A stretch of 58,312 nucleotides of DNA, from contig NZ_CALUYL010000023.1 in assembly GCF_944324995.1 (NCBI RefSeq), positions 1 through 58,312 of the forward strand. Reading direction: 5' to 3'. Of the stretch, positions 39,508 to 47,735 are shown one piece after another. This DNA is from an uncultured Mailhella sp. (GTDB lineage: Bacteria > Desulfobacterota > Desulfovibrionia > Desulfovibrionales > Desulfovibrionaceae). Made by a program: the position numbers and the translations under genes. The notes under the pieces are model-generated. The model saw only the letters and a program-made list of their open reading frames with translations, did no database searches and was not told the DNA's origin. The first letter of the stretch is position 1. Every line of letters begins with the position of its first letter.

Positions 39508-40959
39508 ATGCAGGAAGAAAAAATGCGCAGACTGCGCACACTCTACGACGAAGCCGACGCGCCCTGCCGCTATCAGCGCGTGGCTGCGGCGCTGGAAGAA
39601 GCCATACGCGAAGGGCTGTTCAAGCCCGGCGACGCGCTGCCCACGCAGCGGGCCCTTGCCGCAGAGCTTAAAGTCACCACGGGAACCGCCACCCACGGCT
39701 ATGCCGAAGCGGCGCGCCGCGGCCTTGTGGCCGGCGTGACGGGGCGGGGAACGTTTGTGAGCTCCACAGGCTCGGATGTGGACGTCATGCCGCCTCCGGC
39801 GCCGCTGCCGCCGTCCACGCAGTGGCCGGACGCCGAGGCCGCCGCGCCGTCCGACGGAGATTCCGGCGCGGAGCCTCGCTGGAATCTCGGCTTCATTGCG
39901 CCGTTCGAGTCGCTGAATCCCTCGCTGCACAAGGCGCTCGGCAACCTTCTGCGCCGCCTGAGCGACAGAGAGCTTGCGGAGCTTCAGAGCTACCATCGTC
40001 CGGCGGGCATGGATCGACACCGCGAGGCAGGCGCGCTCTGGGCGCGGCGCTACGGCGTGCCCGCGTCGGGCCGCGATCTTTTGGTGTGCGCAGGCTCTCA
40101 GCACGCGCTCATGACCATACTCGCCACCCTGTGTACGCCCGGCGACAGAATAGCCGTGGAAAACCTGAGCTATCCGCTGCTGCGTGAGCTTTCCTGGCGG
40201 CTGCGTCTGCCGCTTGCGCCCGTGCGCACCGACGCGTGCGGCATGCTGCCCGACGCGCTGGAGAGCGCCTGCCGTTCCGGGGGCGTGAAGGCCGTGTATC
40301 TCATGCCGTCCTGCCGCAATCCCACGCTCACGCGCATGCCCGAATCCCGCCGCAAGGACATTGTGGAAGTCTGCCGCAGGCACGACGTGTTCATCATTGA
40401 GGACGACGTGTACGCCCTGGCCCTGAATCCGCCGACGCCCGTGCTTCCCTTTGCCGCGCTGGCCCCGGAAAGAACCTGCTTCATTGCCGCCACCAGCGAA
40501 ATTCTGGGCGGCGGGCTGCGCGTGGCCTATCTGTGCCCGCCGCAGCACACCCTCGACGAACTCGAACGCACCCTCTCCTACACCATATCCATGGTGCCTC
40601 CGCTCATGGCCGAGCTCGCCGCCCAGTGGATCACCGACGGCACGGCCGACAGAACCCTTGCCGCCAAACGCGAAGAAGCTGCCGCACGCAACGCCGCGGC
40701 CCGCGAGATTCTGGACGGGTATCCGCTCGTGTCCCGGGCCACGGGATTCTTCTGCTGGCTTGAGCTTCCCGATTCCTGGACGGGCAGAGCCTTTGCCAAG
40801 GCAGCGCTCGAAAAAGGCGTGCTCGTGGCCGAAGGCGAGCATTTTCTCATGGGGCACGCGCCCCGGGAAAACGGCGTGCGCCTGGCGCTCGGCGGCGTTC
40901 TGCGGCGCAAGGATCTGGCCCGGGCCCTCGGCATCGTCGCCGCTCTTCTCGAATCCTGA
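39508..40959 (+). CDS. pdxR: MocR/GabR-type regulator (GntR helix-turn-helix fused to aminotransferase-like domain), probable PdxR
   Basis: A 483-residue protein. The GntR-type winged helix is at about 24-86 (GDALPTQRALAAEL ... GRGTFV) and is joined by a Pro/Ala-rich linker to a fold-type I aminotransferase domain. The domain keeps AGSQHAL, PSCRNPT and IIEDDVYA, but the segment that normally reads S-[FS]-SK-x-L-x-PG-LR is TSEILGGGLR: the PLP-binding lysine is Glu331 (codon GAA). Any PLP would have to bind without a Schiff base. ATG 39508 has GGGAG at good spacing; ATG 39484 has none. Placement opposite pdxST suggests control of PLP synthesis. Confidence 0.85.
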   Translation: MQEEKMRRLRTLYDEADAPCRYQRVAAALEEAIREGLFKPGDALPTQRALAAELKVTTGTATHGYAEAARRGLVAGVTGRGTFVSSTGSDVDVMPPPAPLPPSTQWPDAEAAAPSDGDSGAEPRWNLGFIAPFESLNPSLHKALGNLLRRLSDRELAELQSYHRPAGMDRHREAGALWARRYGVPASGRDLLVCAGSQHALMTILATLCTPGDRIAVENLSYPLLRELSWRLRLPLAPVRTDACGMLPDALESACRSGGVKAVYLMPSCRNPTLTRMPESRRKDIVEVCRRHDVFIIEDDVYALALNPPTPVLPFAALAPERTCFIAATSEILGGGLRVAYLCPPQHTLDELERTLSYTISMVPPLMAELAAQWITDGTADRTLAAKREEAAARNAAAREILDGYPLVSRATGFFCWLELPDSWTGRAFAKAALEKGVLVAEGEHFLMGHAPRENGVRLALGGVLRRKDLARALGIVAALLES

Positions 40960-41140
40960 ACAGGGCTGCGCCCGCGCCGTCCGGAAAACGTTCGGGCGGC
41001 CTTTCACCGCAGAAAGGGCGCGCTGCGCCGTATCGCGAAAAAGCCGAACGGCGGCAAAACGCCTCGACCGCCGCGCTTCCGCCCATGAACAAAGCGACGA
41101 TTCTTCCCTCTCCCGGCAGACAGGCAGCAGGGAAAACGCA

Positions 41141-41184
41141 TTGACGTCCCGCCCCAAGCCGTTATGATAACTCGTCCTTATCAT
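41141..41184 (+). promoter_or_regulatory. Promoter and operator of the TauE/SafE gene
   Basis: TTGACG (41141-41146), 16 bases, TATGAT (41163-41168). A perfect inverted repeat ATGATAA-(7)-TTATCAT at 41164-41184 covers the -10 and the predicted start, a classic place for a repressor. Confidence 0.65.
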
Positions 41185-41196
41185 CAGGAGAGAGAT

Positions 41197-41994
41197 ATGA
41201 TAACCGCAATACTCCTTTACTGCGTCCTCGGCGCCATTGCCGGCCTGCTGGCCGGTCTGCTCGGCATCGGCGGCGGGGCCGTGGTCGTGCCCATGCTCGT
41301 CTTTTCCTTTCAGTGGCTGAACATTTCGCCGGAAGTCGCCATGCACATGGCCATCGGCACATCGTTCGGCGCCATCATGTTCACGTCCGTGTCCAGCGCC
41401 ATGGCGCATCACCGGCACGGCGGCGTGGACTGGCACGTGTTCCGCTGCGTGGCCCTCGGCATTCTGGTGGGCACCTACTGCGGCTCCTTCGTGGCGGCCC
41501 GCATTCCGGCGCGCTATCTGCAAATGTTCTTCGTGGTGTTCCTCTACTACGTGGCCACCAACATGCTGCTCAACAAAAAGCCCAGCGCCAGCCGCACCCT
41601 GCCCGGATTCGCCGGCATGACGGGCGCAGGCGCGATCATCGGCGCGGTTTCCAGCCTTGTGGGCATCGGCGGCGGCACGCTTTCCGTGCCCTTCCTCGTG
41701 TGGCACAACATGGACATGCGCCGCGCCGTGGGCACCTCGGCGGCCATGGGCTTTCCCATCGCCTTTGCCGGCTGCCTCGGCTTCGTGACCAACGGCTGGA
41801 ACAATCCCGAACTTCCTCCCTACGCCTTCGGTTATCTTTATCTCCCGGCGCTGGTGGGCATTGTGGCCATCAGCATGCTCACGGCTCCCGTCGGCGCGAG
41901 CATCGCGCACAAGCTGCCCGTGCCCAAGCTCAAGAAGTTCTTTGCCTTCTTCCTGTACGTGATAGCCACCAAGATGCTCATCGACGTTCTGTAA
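41197..41994 (+). CDS. TauE/SafE-family sulfite/sulfonate exporter
   Basis: A 265-residue membrane protein with eight or so helices. It has the two glycine-rich repeats of the TauE/SafE family, GLLGIGGGAVVVPML near the N-terminus and VGIGGGTLSVPFLVWH in the middle, which mark the internal duplication. Members export sulfite, sulfoacetate or other organosulfur anions; the substrate here is not known, but sulfite fits a sulfate- or sulfonate-respiring host. AGGAG is seven bases before the ATG. It is a single-gene unit with its own operator and terminator. Confidence 0.9.
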   Translation: MITAILLYCVLGAIAGLLAGLLGIGGGAVVVPMLVFSFQWLNISPEVAMHMAIGTSFGAIMFTSVSSAMAHHRHGGVDWHVFRCVALGILVGTYCGSFVAARIPARYLQMFFVVFLYYVATNMLLNKKPSASRTLPGFAGMTGAGAIIGAVSSLVGIGGGTLSVPFLVWHNMDMRRAVGTSAAMGFPIAFAGCLGFVTNGWNNPELPPYAFGYLYLPALVGIVAISMLTAPVGASIAHKLPVPKLKKFFAFFLYVIATKMLIDVL

Positions 41995-42009
41995 TCTTCC
42001 GACAAGATG

Positions 42010-42049
42010 AAAAAAAAGGTCGTGCGCTCAAACGCACGACCTTTTTTTT
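42010..42049. terminator. Bidirectional terminator between tauE-like and lysO-like genes
   Basis: AAGGTCGTGCG-(6)-CGCACGACCTT with seven or more As before and Ts after; strong in both directions. Confidence 0.93.
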
Positions 42050-42146
42050 CGTCCTGTTTTCTTATGGAAGGCGGCCGAGTTGCAGAACATGGCGGGCGCT
42101 CCTGCCGAAGCCGCGCGCCCTGAAGCCGATGCCGACGCCATCAGCC

Positions 42147-43073
42147 TCAGCGCAACGCCATGAGCAGCGGAACAATGATCGGCACAAACAGCGTGAGGCA
42201 CATGCCGGAAAACACCGCGAGCACGGCGCAGCGTTCGCCGCTCACCTGCGCAATGACCGGCAGACAGGTGTCCATGGCCGCCGCGCCGCCCGCCAGCACC
42301 GGCCCGAGACGACCGGTCAGCCGCATAAGAAGCGGCGGCAGCAGCAGGGCCAGCGCCTCGTGTATCATATTGGACAAAAGCGCCACGGAGCCGAGCGCCG
42401 GATCGCCCAGCCGCGTGATGATGACCGTTGCCAGGCTGTAGTAGCCGAAGCCTGCGCCCACGGCCAGCGCTTCGGGCAGAGACAGCGCGGAAAAACGGGT
42501 CAGCACAAGCCAGGCCAGAGCGCTGCCGCACAAGGTGCCGACCACCACGCCGAGCGGAATGAGCAGGATGCGGTAGCGAAGCTCGCGGATGATGCCGAGC
42601 GCCTTCAGATCAAAGCCCACGGTCATGCCCGCAAGCACAAGAAGCAGGTACAGCACCCACACCGCGGCCTCGCCTGCAGCCGGGCCCTGCGGCAGCACGC
42701 GCAGCCAGCCGACAAGCGCTCCGGCGAGAAAAAAGCCCAGCGCCACAAAGGAACCTGCGCTCCCGCCCCTTTCCGACGCCGCGCCTCCCGATTCGCCGGG
42801 GGCGTATTCCGCAAACACGTGCCTGCCGAGAAAACGCGCCGCCGCAAAGCAGCCCGCCACGGAAAAGGTACTGATGAGCACCGCGTACAGGCCGAGACTC
42901 CGCAGCTGCCCGAGCAGCGCGTCGTCGAGACCGATGGAAAGACCGAGCAGAAACAGCATGATGCGCACGGTCCAGCCGAGGGCCGCGTTCACCACGCGCA
43001 CCACGGCGGCATGACGGCGCAGCACCCACCCTGCGGGAATGCCCCCCGCAATAAGACCCATTTCCAGAAGCAT
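42147..43073 (-). CDS. LysO-family (DUF340) lysine exporter
   Basis: A 308-residue inner-membrane protein with about eight to ten helices. The N-terminal part has LFLLGLSIGLDDALL and the C-terminal part GFGYYSLATVIITRLGDPALGSVALLSNMIHE, the hallmark of LysO/YbjE-like lysine exporters with their conserved acidic membrane residues (Asp in IGLDD, Glu in MIHEA). GGAG precedes the ATG by five bases. No lysine riboswitch is visible in the 137 bases upstream. It converges on the TauE gene. Confidence 0.85.
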   Translation of the reverse strand: MLLEMGLIAGGIPAGWVLRRHAAVVRVVNAALGWTVRIMLFLLGLSIGLDDALLGQLRSLGLYAVLISTFSVAGCFAAARFLGRHVFAEYAPGESGGAASERGGSAGSFVALGFFLAGALVGWLRVLPQGPAAGEAAVWVLYLLLVLAGMTVGFDLKALGIIRELRYRILLIPLGVVVGTLCGSALAWLVLTRFSALSLPEALAVGAGFGYYSLATVIITRLGDPALGSVALLSNMIHEALALLLPPLLMRLTGRLGPVLAGGAAAMDTCLPVIAQVSGERCAVLAVFSGMCLTLFVPIIVPLLMALR

Positions 43074-43210
43074 TCCTTCTCCCCGAATCCTTGATTGTCA
43101 ACTCGAAGCGGCAGCGCGTCCTGCCGGAGACCGCCCGGGCGCAACAAAAACGCGCCCGCAGCCGCCGAAAAACACCGTCGGCCTCAAAACGCCGACGGCC
43201 TGAGGCAGCG

Positions 43211-43933
43211 TCAGCGCGTCCGCCGATAGCGCAGCCAGACCTCTCCTTCGTCCAGCGTCTGCGCGTCTTCAAGACGGAATTCCGCAGTCACGCCGGAGTC
43301 GAAGAGACTTTTATCCCCGGCCGACGCCGTGACCGGCATCATGACCAGACTCAGCTCGTCAACGACGTCGGCGCGGAGGAACGCGCCGTTCAGCAGACTG
43401 CCGCCTTCAAGCAGCAAGCGGCGTATGCCGAAAATGCTCTTCAGCTTGTGCAGCGCCAGCGCAATGTCGATGTCGTCCTTGCCCGCAAAAATGTAGGACA
43501 CGCCCTTTTCCTGCAGACAAGCAAGACAGGCCTGCGGCACGCTCTCGCACAACACTTCCACGATGTGCGCCCCGTCGTAGCCCGGATCCTCGTCCTCGAT
43601 GCAAGATCCCTTCCAGCCGAGACTTCCATGCCTGTCGAAGGCCACGGCAAAAAAGGACGCATTCTCATCGGCCACATGATCCATGGGAAGCACGACGGAG
43701 CCGTCGAAGCGGGAAAGATCGGGCCTCACTCCTCCCGTGAAGCTCTCCTCCATGGTCACGCGGCCGCAGGCAAAGGCGCTGGCTCCGTAGTCGCGGTGAA
43801 TGCGGTAGTAGGCCTGCGTGGCGGCCCGGCAGCGCGGAAGGCGCAGAAAATCGCCCGTCACCTTGCCGTCCAGCGACATGGACATGTGACAGACGACAAA
43901 GGGCCTGTCCTGAATCGTTGAACGTTCCTTCAT
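43211..43933 (-). CDS. RibD C-terminal / dihydrofolate-reductase-like protein
   Basis: A 240-residue protein of the RibD_C fold. VVCHMSMSLDGKVTGDF is the N-terminal NADPH strand, FACGRVTMEESF the helix after it, and LLLEGGSLLNGAFLRADVVDELSL the C-terminal hallmark of riboflavin-type reductases. No deaminase domain is present. Stand-alone RibD_C proteins include diaminopyrimidine reductases and proteins of unknown role. ATG 43933 has a GGAGGA site; the 55 codons upstream in frame do not look like protein. Confidence 0.85.
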   Translation of the reverse strand: MKERSTIQDRPFVVCHMSMSLDGKVTGDFLRLPRCRAATQAYYRIHRDYGASAFACGRVTMEESFTGGVRPDLSRFDGSVVLPMDHVADENASFFAVAFDRHGSLGWKGSCIEDEDPGYDGAHIVEVLCESVPQACLACLQEKGVSYIFAGKDDIDIALALHKLKSIFGIRRLLLEGGSLLNGAFLRADVVDELSLVMMPVTASAGDKSLFDSGVTAEFRLEDAQTLDEGEVWLRYRRTR

Positions 43934-44097
43934 CGGATTCCTCCATGGAAACTCCCGAATGCTCGACTCCGGGGGAAAAGGTTGACCATGGAAAAGTTCC
44001 GAGTGCGGCCATGGTGCAGAAGGCGGAAGCGGCAAAAGCCGCCGACGCCGGGCCATTCTACCTGAACGACGCAAAAAGGCCAGAGGGCGATAACGCA

Positions 44098-44128
44098 TAA
44101 AAAAGGCCCCCTTCCGGGGAAGGGAGCC
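44098..44128 (-). terminator. fadL-like gene terminator
   Basis: Read leftward, GGCTCCCTTCC-(3)-GAAGGGGGCC with one mismatch, then six Ts. Confidence 0.8.
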
Positions 44129-44151
44129 TGAAAAGCGTCCTGTCGCGAAGA

Positions 44152-45549
44152 CTAGAAGCGGTAGCCCAGCGTCACGCCGAAGTTGTGGGCGTAGCTGTTG
44201 TGCGCTTTGCCCTCGTAAGCAGCCGTCATGCCGTGGCCATCAACGCGCTGCTTGTAGTTGATGTCGCGCACGTCGATGTACATGTAGGCGAGATCGAGGG
44301 TCCAGTTTTCATACTTGAAGCCCGCGCCGAGGGTGTAGTAGTTGCGGCCGTTGGAGGGCACGAGATAGTCGTAGCAGTTGTCGTCCTGCAGAGGCGAGGT
44401 TTCGTAGGTGAAGCCCGCGCGCAGGGTCAGCCAGTCGATGGGCGCGTATTCCACGCCGAAGGTGAAGGCCCAGGTGTCGCGCCAGTTCTTCTGCTCAAAG
44501 AACTGCGGCGTGCGGTCGCTGTGCATGTTGATGGTAAGGTTGCGGAAGCGGCTCCACACGGTGTAGGCCACGTCGCCTTCAAAGCTCAGGTTGGGCAGGG
44601 GCTTGTACATCACGCCCAGGGTGATGACGTCGGGAATGGTGAGCTTGCCGTCGGCATTGCAGGTCTGCAGGCTCTGTCCCATGAGCCCCGTCACGACCGG
44701 ACTTCCGGAGAAGCGGAAGCGGGTCTGTCCCTTGAAGGTCATGTCTTCTCTGGAGCGATAGGTCAGGCCCGCGCTCCACTGATCGTTGAAGCGGGCGTGC
44801 AGGCCGAAGTTGTAGCCGAAGGCGTAGCCGTTTTCGGAGTGGATGCGGGCATCGGCCTGTCCTACTCCAAAACCCAACATCCCGGCATTGACATTATACT
44901 GCTGGTTCAGGCTGAGGTAGCCCCAGGTGTAGCTCACGCCCGCGCTCACGGAGAACACGTCGTTGATCTTGTAGGCGATGTTGGGGTTGATGGTGCTCGA
45001 AAGCAGCGTGACGGACTTGAGTCCGCTGGACGCGGGAAGTCTTTGCCCCATCACGGGATACGTGGCAGGCGTCTTGCTGCCGGGGGCCGCCCAGTTGTCC
45101 GGGAACTGGGAGCCGAGGCCGTAGCGGGTGAAGGTGCCGACGCCGAACCACCAGTTGTCGCTGATCTGATGCGTAAGATAGAAATGCGGAATGGGCCACA
45201 CCTGATCGGAGCTGGACACCGTTCTGCCGGTGTCGGCGCGGCTGATGTCGAAGTTCAGCGCAGAAACGGCAAGACCCATCTGGGTGGCGGTGCCGGGAAT
45301 CTGCGTAATGCCCGCGGGGTTGTAGGCCACGGCCGAAGGATCGTCGGCACGGGCCACCATGCCGCCGGCAGCGCCGCCGCCGAGACCCATGCCTCGCGCG
45401 CTCCATTCGGTAATGGCAAAACCTTCGGCATGAGCGCCGGACACGGAACCCGCCACCAGTCCGAACGAAAGCAGGACTGCGGCGGCAACTCTGGCCTGAC
45501 TGCGCACGGCACAAAAGACCCCGCGCATCACATTGAGAGATACGTTCAT
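44152..45549 (-). CDS. FadL/OmpP1-family outer-membrane transporter
   Basis: A 465-residue outer-membrane barrel for hydrophobic compounds. The signal peptide is cleaved after about residue 41 (SGAHA), giving a mature N-terminus EGFAITEWSARGMGLGGGAAGG, the FadL hatch. DPSAVAYNPAGI carries the conserved NPA box, and the chain ends in FGVTLGYRF with a terminal Phe. In FadL the N-terminal plug moves to let long-chain fatty acids into the wall of the barrel; the substrate here is inferred. GAGGA precedes ATG 45549. An A+T-rich promoter region with CCATCA half-sites lies upstream. Confidence 0.9.
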   Translation of the reverse strand: MNVSLNVMRGVFCAVRSQARVAAAVLLSFGLVAGSVSGAHAEGFAITEWSARGMGLGGGAAGGMVARADDPSAVAYNPAGITQIPGTATQMGLAVSALNFDISRADTGRTVSSSDQVWPIPHFYLTHQISDNWWFGVGTFTRYGLGSQFPDNWAAPGSKTPATYPVMGQRLPASSGLKSVTLLSSTINPNIAYKINDVFSVSAGVSYTWGYLSLNQQYNVNAGMLGFGVGQADARIHSENGYAFGYNFGLHARFNDQWSAGLTYRSREDMTFKGQTRFRFSGSPVVTGLMGQSLQTCNADGKLTIPDVITLGVMYKPLPNLSFEGDVAYTVWSRFRNLTINMHSDRTPQFFEQKNWRDTWAFTFGVEYAPIDWLTLRAGFTYETSPLQDDNCYDYLVPSNGRNYYTLGAGFKYENWTLDLAYMYIDVRDINYKQRVDGHGMTAAYEGKAHNSYAHNFGVTLGYRF

Positions 45550-45975
45550 GAAATCCTCAGCAAGGAGATGGATTTTCCGGCTGCGCCGGAATGGGACGCA
45601 CATTCCGCCCGAAAGACGACAAAACGTCCCCCGAAGCCGGCCTCTCTCCGGCAACGGAAATACTGCGTCGGTGTATGGGTATCGTGCTTTGTAAAAAAAA
45701 TAAACCTCTATTTAACGGTAGATTATAAGATTTTCCATCATATTTTTGATGGATTATCCATCATTTTGCCGGAACTGCGAGCCGTGGAACAGGGGCGCGG
45801 CGTGAAATATTCTGCGCGGCAAGACATTTCGGACGCCGCATGCCGGAAGCCGTCGCCCGCGCATCGTTGCCGCTTCGGCCGAAAATCTCATCGCCGCGCC
45901 GAAGGCACAGCAAAAAAATTTAACATCCGACCGAAAACGGAGCAAAAACGACGCGTTATTCAGCGCGCGTCCACG
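45550..45975. other. Upstream region of the fadL-like gene
   Basis: No supported gene. It holds the operator described separately, within an A+T-rich patch (about 45680-45775). The rest, toward pgeF, is ordinary G+C-rich spacer, with a GACGCG...GCGCGTC stem at about 45951-45972 just past the pgeF stop. Confidence 0.5.
45735..45763 (-). promoter_or_regulatory. Triple half-site operator upstream of the fadL-like gene
   Basis: CCATCA-(6)-TGATGG-(5)-CCATCA: three half-sites in alternating orientation within 29 bases of A+T-rich DNA, about 190 bases before the FadL start. This looks like a binding site for one or two dimers. The regulator is unknown. Confidence 0.6.
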
Positions 45976-46704
45976 TCATTCGGCGCGTATCCAGATGAAG
46001 CTGCCCTGTCTGCCGTCCTCGACGCCGAATCGTCTGAAACGCCTGTAGGAAAAGAACAGTTCCGCATTGTCGAAGGTACACAGGTCAATGCCGAGAATAC
46101 GGCCGGGGCGAAGTCCCGCCGTTTCCAGCTGATGCCGCGCCAGCATCCACAAATCCACGGTGCGCCTCGCCTCATCGTACCAGGGCAGAAACTCCGGCCC
46201 CCATTCCTGCGCGAAATTCACGAATTCCGAGGCCGCCGGTCCGAGACTCGGCCCGCGCACGGCCCACAGCTCGGCAGGATCAAGGTCGTAGCGCTCGCAG
46301 AACTCTTCCACCGCAAGGCGCGGATAGTCCTGTCTGTTGCCCCGCCAGCCCGCGTGTACGGCCATGACGAAGCGGCCGGACTCGTGCGCCACAAGAATGG
46401 GCTGACAGTCCGCGGTTTTAATCATGAGCGCAAGTCCGGGGCGGGACGTGGCCATGCCGTCGGCCTGCTCGCAGGGCACGGCAAGAGGATTCTGCGCCTG
46501 CGGCTCGAACACGGTGCGCACGCCGTGAACCTGATGCACCTCCGCAAAGGCTTCCACGCCGAGAAGCGCGGGAATCGACGCGCGGCGCGAAGCGGACGAC
46601 GCATCGCCGCTGGAAAGAGACACCGTGCCGAAGCCTCGCGTGCTGAACGCGCAGCCCACGCCGGGCACGCCCGGAAACTGAAAGGGAAGCATGGTCAGAG
46701 ACAA
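45976..46704 (-). CDS. pgeF: Peptidoglycan editing factor PgeF / multicopper polyphenol oxidase family
   Basis: A 242-residue YfiH-family protein. The zinc-site residues are His60 (VHQVHGV), Cys100 (IKTADCQPI) and His117 (VHAGWRG). Members remove wrongly placed L-Ser from muropeptide precursors; older annotation calls them laccases. The start is probably TTG 46704, seven bases from GAGGAGG inside the end of the formyl-THF ligase gene; ATG 46692 lacks a ribosome-binding site. The two genes thus overlap slightly and are coupled. Confidence 0.9.
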   Translation of the reverse strand: MSLTMLPFQFPGVPGVGCAFSTRGFGTVSLSSGDASSASRRASIPALLGVEAFAEVHQVHGVRTVFEPQAQNPLAVPCEQADGMATSRPGLALMIKTADCQPILVAHESGRFVMAVHAGWRGNRQDYPRLAVEEFCERYDLDPAELWAVRGPSLGPAASEFVNFAQEWGPEFLPWYDEARRTVDLWMLARHQLETAGLRPGRILGIDLCTFDNAELFFSYRRFRRFGVEDGRQGSFIWIRAE

Positions 46705-47294
46705 AGCAGTTCCTCCTCGGTACACACGGCCCGCGCGGGCCTGTCCCACTCATCGTGGGGAAGACGGTTCAAGAGAAGTTCGTGGAAGGCCAGCCCCACG
46801 CTGGCGCAGCGCGCTTCGGCAAGCAGTCTGTCGTAGTAGCCGCCGCCGTAGCCCAGGCGGAATCCCTGCCTGTCGAAGGCCAGGCCCGGCACGACGATTA
46901 ACGTCTGCGGCCCGTCCGCCAGATCCGCGGCGGAAAGCAGGCGGGAGCGCTCCGTCATTTTCGGCTCGGGAATGCCGAAGCCGGACGTTTCAAGCTCCTC
47001 CTCTCCGGCGCAGGCAATCATGTCCATGACGCCCTTCTCGCCCTTCCGGCAGCGCGGAAGAAACACGGTTCTGCCGCTTCTCCACGCCTCGTCAAGAAGC
47101 AGCGACGTGTCGGGTTCGCCCTTGACCGAAACAAACAACGCCACACGGCGGCACCGCCGCCAGAGCTCGTCGGCAAGCAGCCGCTCCTGCATGCGCCTTG
47201 AGCGCGCGGCGCCCTCCTCTCCGCAGGAAAGCTCGGCGCGCCGACGCCGTATTGCCCGGCGCAGCTCATCCTTGTTCATGTGTTCGACATCCAT
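46695..47294 (-). CDS. 5-formyltetrahydrofolate cyclo-ligase
   Basis: Converts 5-formyl-THF to 5,10-methenyl-THF with ATP. The 199-residue protein has the basic N-terminal helix KDELRRAIRRRR, EPDTSLL, and the substrate/ATP loop PGLAFDRQGFRLGYGGGYYDR that defines the family. ATG 47294 has GGAG at seven bases; the TTG four codons earlier is not needed. It is the first gene of a two-gene leftward unit with pgeF. Confidence 0.94.
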   Translation of the reverse strand: MDVEHMNKDELRRAIRRRRAELSCGEEGAARSRRMQERLLADELWRRCRRVALFVSVKGEPDTSLLLDEAWRSGRTVFLPRCRKGEKGVMDMIACAGEEELETSGFGIPEPKMTERSRLLSAADLADGPQTLIVVPGLAFDRQGFRLGYGGGYYDRLLAEARCASVGLAFHELLLNRLPHDEWDRPARAVCTEEELLCL

Positions 47295-47735
47295 GCTCTT
47301 CTCCAAAAGTTTCCGGCCTCACGCTCTCCGACCGGGAAGCGCCGCTCCGACTGAAAGCGACGGCAAGTTCCGGGCGCAACGCCGGGCGTTTCGGCAGGCG
47401 CTGAACGTTTTCTCTCCCGCGCCGGTATGCCGCGGACGCTCTCACTATGAAAACGTTTCCGAAAAAACGTCCACGGGAAAAAGAAATTGCAGATTCCATG
47501 CGGATTCTGTTCCCGAAAATACGCCTTCCGCTTTTTTAATCCGCCCGTTCCGAAGAAAATACAACATTAATAACCTGCCAGAGTAAATGGCGAAAAAACG
47601 CCGCGCGCCGCGCATTTTCATGCATTTGCCCTCTCCTCCCCCTTTGTCAAACGAAAAAAAATAGTCTATATTGCGTCCAGCAGAAACGTTCTGCGGGTAT
47701 TTTCGTCCGCTCCAGCGGAAAAGGACCTTCCCTAC
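47295..47735. other. Divergent intergenic region
   Basis: No protein gene. The leftward side (47400-47580) has several overlapping stems built from AACGTTTT/AAAACG units. The position upstream of a formyl-THF ligase recalls the 6S RNA locus of enterics, but I could not trace the 6S fold. The rightward promoter of the phosphoesterase is at 47644-47672. Confidence 0.4.
47644..47672 (+). promoter_or_regulatory. Promoter of the phosphoesterase-RNase E/G unit
   Basis: TTGTCA (47644-47649), 17 bases rich in A, TATATT (47667-47672). Predicted leader about 57 bases. Confidence 0.65.

Noticed and set aside
47300-47580. Possible 6S RNA upstream of the 5-formyl-THF ligase gene
   Set aside because: Position recalls enteric ssrS, but I could not draw the long stem with a central bubble; only short overlapping stems are present.
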